From Protonemura montana (lineage: Eukaryota > Arthropoda > Insecta > Plecoptera > Nemouridae), in NCBI GenBank assembly GCA_947568835.1, contig OX387603.1, positions 1,118,501-1,182,500 on the forward strand: 64,000 nucleotides of DNA. Direction: 5' to 3'. Shown here one piece after another: positions 60,270 through 64,000 of this stretch. Numbering within the stretch: the stretch's first letter is position 1; each line of letters starts with the position of its first letter. Both the position numbers and the translations under genes were made by a program. The notes beneath the pieces were generated by a model, which was not told the origin of the DNA, ran no database searches, and saw only the letters and a list, made by a program, of their open reading frames with translations.

Positions 60270-63200
60270 ATGGGTGAGTTTATTTAGATTATCGCTTTAG
60301 TTGACAGTTCGAAATCGATTTGTGCTTCCTGATTGGTTAATCTGCGATGGGCGACGTTTAAAAACGTTCCATTTTCGGTTTGAAATAACAATGTCATTGT
60401 TGAACCTGTCTCGCGCAGAGGTAGACATGTTTGTTTTTTTAACCTGTCAAATTAAGATAATGTAGAAAGTTGATTTTATTCAACGCTTTTGTTCGTCAAA
60501 TGTGAAGGGGGTAAGAACTCTCATATTGCTTTGCGATATCAACGTACTTCTACATATTTTTGCGTGCCTACACTCGTTTGAAAGTGAGATTTTACATCTA
60601 ATTTTCTCCTCTACTTGATTAAAAGCCTGCTTTAAAATCTGGTAACTTTACAGTTGTTCGTATCGATGGACAATTTGTTCAATATGAAAATAAAATAAAG
60701 TCCTAGAGCACCATACGCATCACATATGATGATGGCAAAGTCACATTTTGAATGCATTTATCGACTCTCAGTTCGGCAACAATTGCCAGCTCAACGGTAA
60801 TGCATTTAACAAACATACACTTGTAATTTGCTTGCTCATCAGTGACATCATCAAGATGCTGTCATTCTGCCTCTAAAAAACCTTGCATAAAGCGTAGATC
60901 TCGCGTCGACTTTCTCCTCATTGCCTTGATGGATACTACATCTTTAATTGCTTCTCTGGCTAATCTCTACTCTCGGTAAAAACTGCGTGACCCGTGTGGC
61001 TGGTGGATGCCCACACGGAAACACACGTCCCACGTGAATACGAAGTGACCAGTGTCTCTCTATAAGGCTTGCCTTGAAGTCGCCTTTGCAATTTCAGCTG
61101 CACAAGGCTGGATTTCAAAAGTATACTTACACCTAGCATACGTGGTACTTGCCTAGGAAGGAACATTAAACACATTAGAGGCACACATATGGTTACGCTA
61201 GGAACATTATCACATTCGCATTTTAGTACAAGAATACGAATACAAACTGTTTTTATCTGCACATAAATGAGTGGCATTGTGTTTCCAAGTTGTCGTCATA
61301 TAAATGACGATTAAATGATTTGTCTTCTCTGTCATTTAGATTGCTGCGAACAAAAATACTAATGTGTAACTTTCTACAAACATGTTTCAAGATAAAGATG
61401 GAGTTATCTGTCAAGCGAATGATAAAATGAGAGAGATTACTTACCAATATTCACATCACATTTTGCATAGCGGGCCAATCATCCGGCGGCTTTATGTCAT
61501 CATAGCTCTTCAGAACATATGCAATTAAAGGTTATTATTCTAATAACAAACATTACATCAATAATACATCAATTATAGATTTGAACAAATATAAATAAAG
61601 ACCTTCTCTGGGCTACTATGGTCTTTGACAAAGCCGTTAATCAATTTTCTTTGTGTGGCAGAGCGTGAAATGCCAGAACCGCGTCGTAGCAATATTTTCC
61701 ATTGATTGTGGTGACATCGTGTACACAAAACGGCGGTTTTGTTGGCTCCGGAGGAAATGAGCCTTGCGATTCATCTTCTTATCATTTGCATGCTCGAGTA
61801 TTTCACGCGGTACACCTGACCCGATGCAAACAGTTGCTTCAGTTTGATGTTCATTCCTCCCTGCAAGACCTTGATGGTACCTACCACGCCCAGAAGTCGA
61901 GTACCGCGGACTAAACATGGGGGCTGATCGTATAAATGCAGCCGTCTCAATGTCTTCTTTCTACGCGTGGGCGAATGTCTTGAGTTTTATATCGGTGACC
62001 TTCACTTACGATGACCTTTCAATTATTTTTTAGCGAACTGGGTGCTTGCCGTCTGTCTCCTGGCTTTCGTGAGTATTTAACAAATAAAGACTGAAAATGC
62101 TGGAGATTTTCTGTTTGAATTTCATAAGTAGCACCGCCCCCCCCCCCTATGCCTCTCAGATCCATGCAGCACTTCAAAATTTTGTGACTGAATTCTTTAT
62201 ATGCTTTGTGAGAAATAGCAGCTCTCAGTCTTTAGTAGCTACCTATTGGCTCTGTATTTACTTTTAAATCTCTTAAATCTCTCCCTTCCCTCCACATTAC
62301 GTTGATTTGTTCACCCTACCCATCGTAGCATCTTTCACTCATCTACAATTCGCATGCTAGAATCGAGAACGGAATCGCGTGTTTTTTTTTTAAATCGGCA
62401 AGAAAATCCCACATATTTGAAACATGTTTACACCTTGGTGCATCTAAATTAGAGGCAAAAGATCCAGTGATAGGTTTTAGACTCATGTCTACTTGATGTT
62501 AACTTAGCAATAGTTTTAACAAAAACTATTTCAACTGGGTTTTCAATGCTAAGTGAAGAACAACTAAATTTTCCAACGTTTCGTAACTTGTACCTGTTAC
62601 TTTATCAAGGGTAAGAGCAGTCCTGACCACAAAATTATAACAATTACCAAGTTGAAGCTTCCTAAATGGATCTAAATAAAATAATCAGGGTCAGTAACTC
62701 AAAAACTAGGCTAACGAATGCAAGACATCGCCGTGTTCTTCAGGTTGGGTTGGCCGCGAGCGGAGACATGATGAGGAAGTCGATCGTGTTCGACAAGAAG
62801 ACGCCCGACGTGTTCTACTGCCCGCAACGCAAGCCGACCGGGATGGACAAGCTGCTGGTACGATCGCGACCTCTCAAGAAGCTCTGCGAGTTCGACGGAC
62901 AGCCGCTGCCCGAGGACTACAAGTCTGACTGCTACGACGATGTTGACGAGTCAGACTTTGCGTGCAAAGAGAAGTTCCGCATCATGGTGAGTCGGTCGGG
63001 GCTGTCTTGGCAATCATTTCCAGAAGCAGTGGATTGATTAGGTGAATGGTTTTAAGGTAATCCTCTGATTTGAGGAGGTTTTTGACCTAAAAAAGCCTAA
63101 GAAGCCGATTTTAGAATCAAAAACCTCCTCAAATTAGACTAAAATTGCTAAACCATGCACATTTTAGTCATTGTCATTTGAACTTTGAAAACAAATTAGA

Positions 63201-63847
63201 TTCTCAATTCTCAATTCAGCTATCTTATGTTACCACGGGTATATCATGGCCTAGCATAGGAGGTTCAATGGTAGATTCAACGTTTGGTAGACATGGAGAT
63301 GCTGAGATCACCTGACAGAGCTTCTCAATTCTGCTATCTTATGTTATCACGGGTATATCATGGCCTAGCATAGGAGGTTCAATGGTAGATTCAACGTTTG
63401 GTAGCCATGGAGATGCTGAGATCGCCTGACAGAGCTTCTCAATTCTGCTATCTTATGTTACCACGGGTATATCATGGCCTAGCATAGGAGGTTCAATGGT
63501 AGAATCAACGCTTGGTAGCCATGGAGATGCTGAGATCGCCTGACAGAGCTTCTCAATTCTGCTATCTTATGTTACCACGGGTATATCATGGCCTAGCATA
63601 GGAGGTTCACCATGGAGATGAGTCTTCGCTTGACAGTTCAAACGTATCTGTGAAATGTTTGCGGTCCCAGCTGAAGACGTCATGAAACGCAGTCTACTCA
63701 GACGTAATGTTCGTTTGTTTGTGGATTTCAACGCAAGGTTTTGCTGCCTACGATCTCGGGAAGTCGATTTGTTTGAACGTTTTGAAGGGTTTTCAGACCC
63801 CGAGGCCGGAAGCTGATTGTACAGCTTTTAATTTGTCCCGACGTTGA
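60270..63847 (+). CDS. Small predicted secreted protein of unknown function (about 110 aa)
   Basis: There are four exons: 60270-60273, 62034-62068, 62744-62986, 63797-63847. All are GT-AG and phases agree. The first exon holds only ATG plus one base. The protein starts MANWVLAVCLLAFVGLAASG, a classic signal peptide, so it should enter the secretory pathway. The mature part is charged and has five cysteines, with DVFYCPQRKPTGMDKLL, KKLCEFDGQPLPEDYKSDCY and DESDFACKEKFRIM. The last exon adds 16 residues before TGA; it is the least certain part, although a poly(A) signal follows at 63963. I do not recognise the family. A family-B element ends 43 bp before exon 3, and a 114-bp array lies in the last intron. 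Confidence 0.72.
60274..62033 (+). other. Intron 1 of the secreted-protein gene
   Basis: This 1.76-kb intron contains minus-strand open frames (60960-61277 and 61637-61918) without recognisable similarity or splice partners. No repeat was identified. Confidence 0.5.
62482..62700 (+). mobile_element. Family-B element, internally deleted
   Basis: It runs from TAGACTCATGTCTACTTGATG-like sequence through AACAAAAACTATTTCAACTG to AATAATCAGGGTCAGTAAC. Compared with the other copies, the stretch between CAGTCCTGAC and AAAATTATAAC is missing. It ends just upstream of an exon acceptor. Confidence 0.75.
63205..63615. repeat. 114-bp minisatellite, about 3.6 copies
   Basis: The unit includes TTCTCAATTCTGCTATCTTA, TGTTACCACGGGTATATCAT and GGCCTAGCATAGGAGGTTCA. 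It lies in the last intron of the secreted-protein gene. Confidence 0.95.
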
Positions 63848-63962
63848 ATTAAGTTTGTACCCTCGGCTAGTTTAGTGATCTAGCTGGTCACTGCTTACCC
63901 CCGACTGTTCCCAACTTGATGTGTTTGTCAATTATTTCATCGCCTAACCTAACATTGGTCAC

Positions 63963-63968
63963 AATAAA
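63963..63968 (+). terminator. Poly(A) signal for the secreted-protein gene
   Basis: AATAAA 115 bp past the predicted stop at 63847. It supports the last-exon call. Confidence 0.6.
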
Positions 63969-64000
63969 TTCATGAACATCGCAACTAAAAGCTCTATTAA

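Overview
This is a eukaryotic, probably metazoan, window: genes are split by GT-AG introns, polyadenylation signals are present, and about half of the 64 kb is tandem repeat. An arthropod source is my best guess. The thioredoxin carries a DVDECEDIA segment, the 5S rRNA-derived repeats resemble arthropod 5S (GATCACCGAAG), and there is a block of CCTAA/TTAGG pentamers. This is inference only; no database search was possible.

Layout. 1-20640 is one uninterrupted satellite built from 10-bp (TCTCGCCAAA, TCTCGTCAAA) and 11-bp (TCTCGTCTAAA) monomers, usually paired as a 21-bp dimer. It stops 4 bp short of the stop codon of a nine-exon minus-strand gene (20645-27235) for an unrecognised, possibly beta-propeller, protein; four of that gene's introns hold four unrelated minisatellites. 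A compact gene block follows: MANF (plus, 27915-30056), DPM3 (minus, 30486-31039) and thioredoxin (plus, 31663-33438). MANF diverges from the unknown gene, its poly(A) signal overlaps the DPM3 3' end tail-to-tail, and DPM3 diverges from thioredoxin. MANF and DPM3 both act in the ER.

33.4-38.9 kb has no recognisable gene, only mobile elements and a CpG-rich stretch. 38946-55759 (minus) is a five-exon MAP-kinase phosphatase of the DUSP6/7/9 type, with a rhodanese domain, kinase-interaction motif and HCX5R catalytic domain. Its introns are filled with SINEs and at least eight different tandem arrays. 60270-63847 (plus) is a small predicted secreted protein of unknown function, with a complete-looking four-exon structure and a poly(A) signal.

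Three mobile families dominate. (1) A 5S rRNA-derived, SINE3-like element contains 91-bp tandem modules, each carrying a copy of the 5S internal promoter; pieces of this one element also appear to have seeded separate 36-bp, 68-bp and 15-bp arrays. (2) A tRNA-derived SINE has its 5' half (A box) tandemly repeated two to five times before a single B box. (3) A short TIR element exists partly as a fold-back. The most interesting signals are the helically phased CpG satellite adjoining a gene end, and the SINE family acting as a source of minisatellites.
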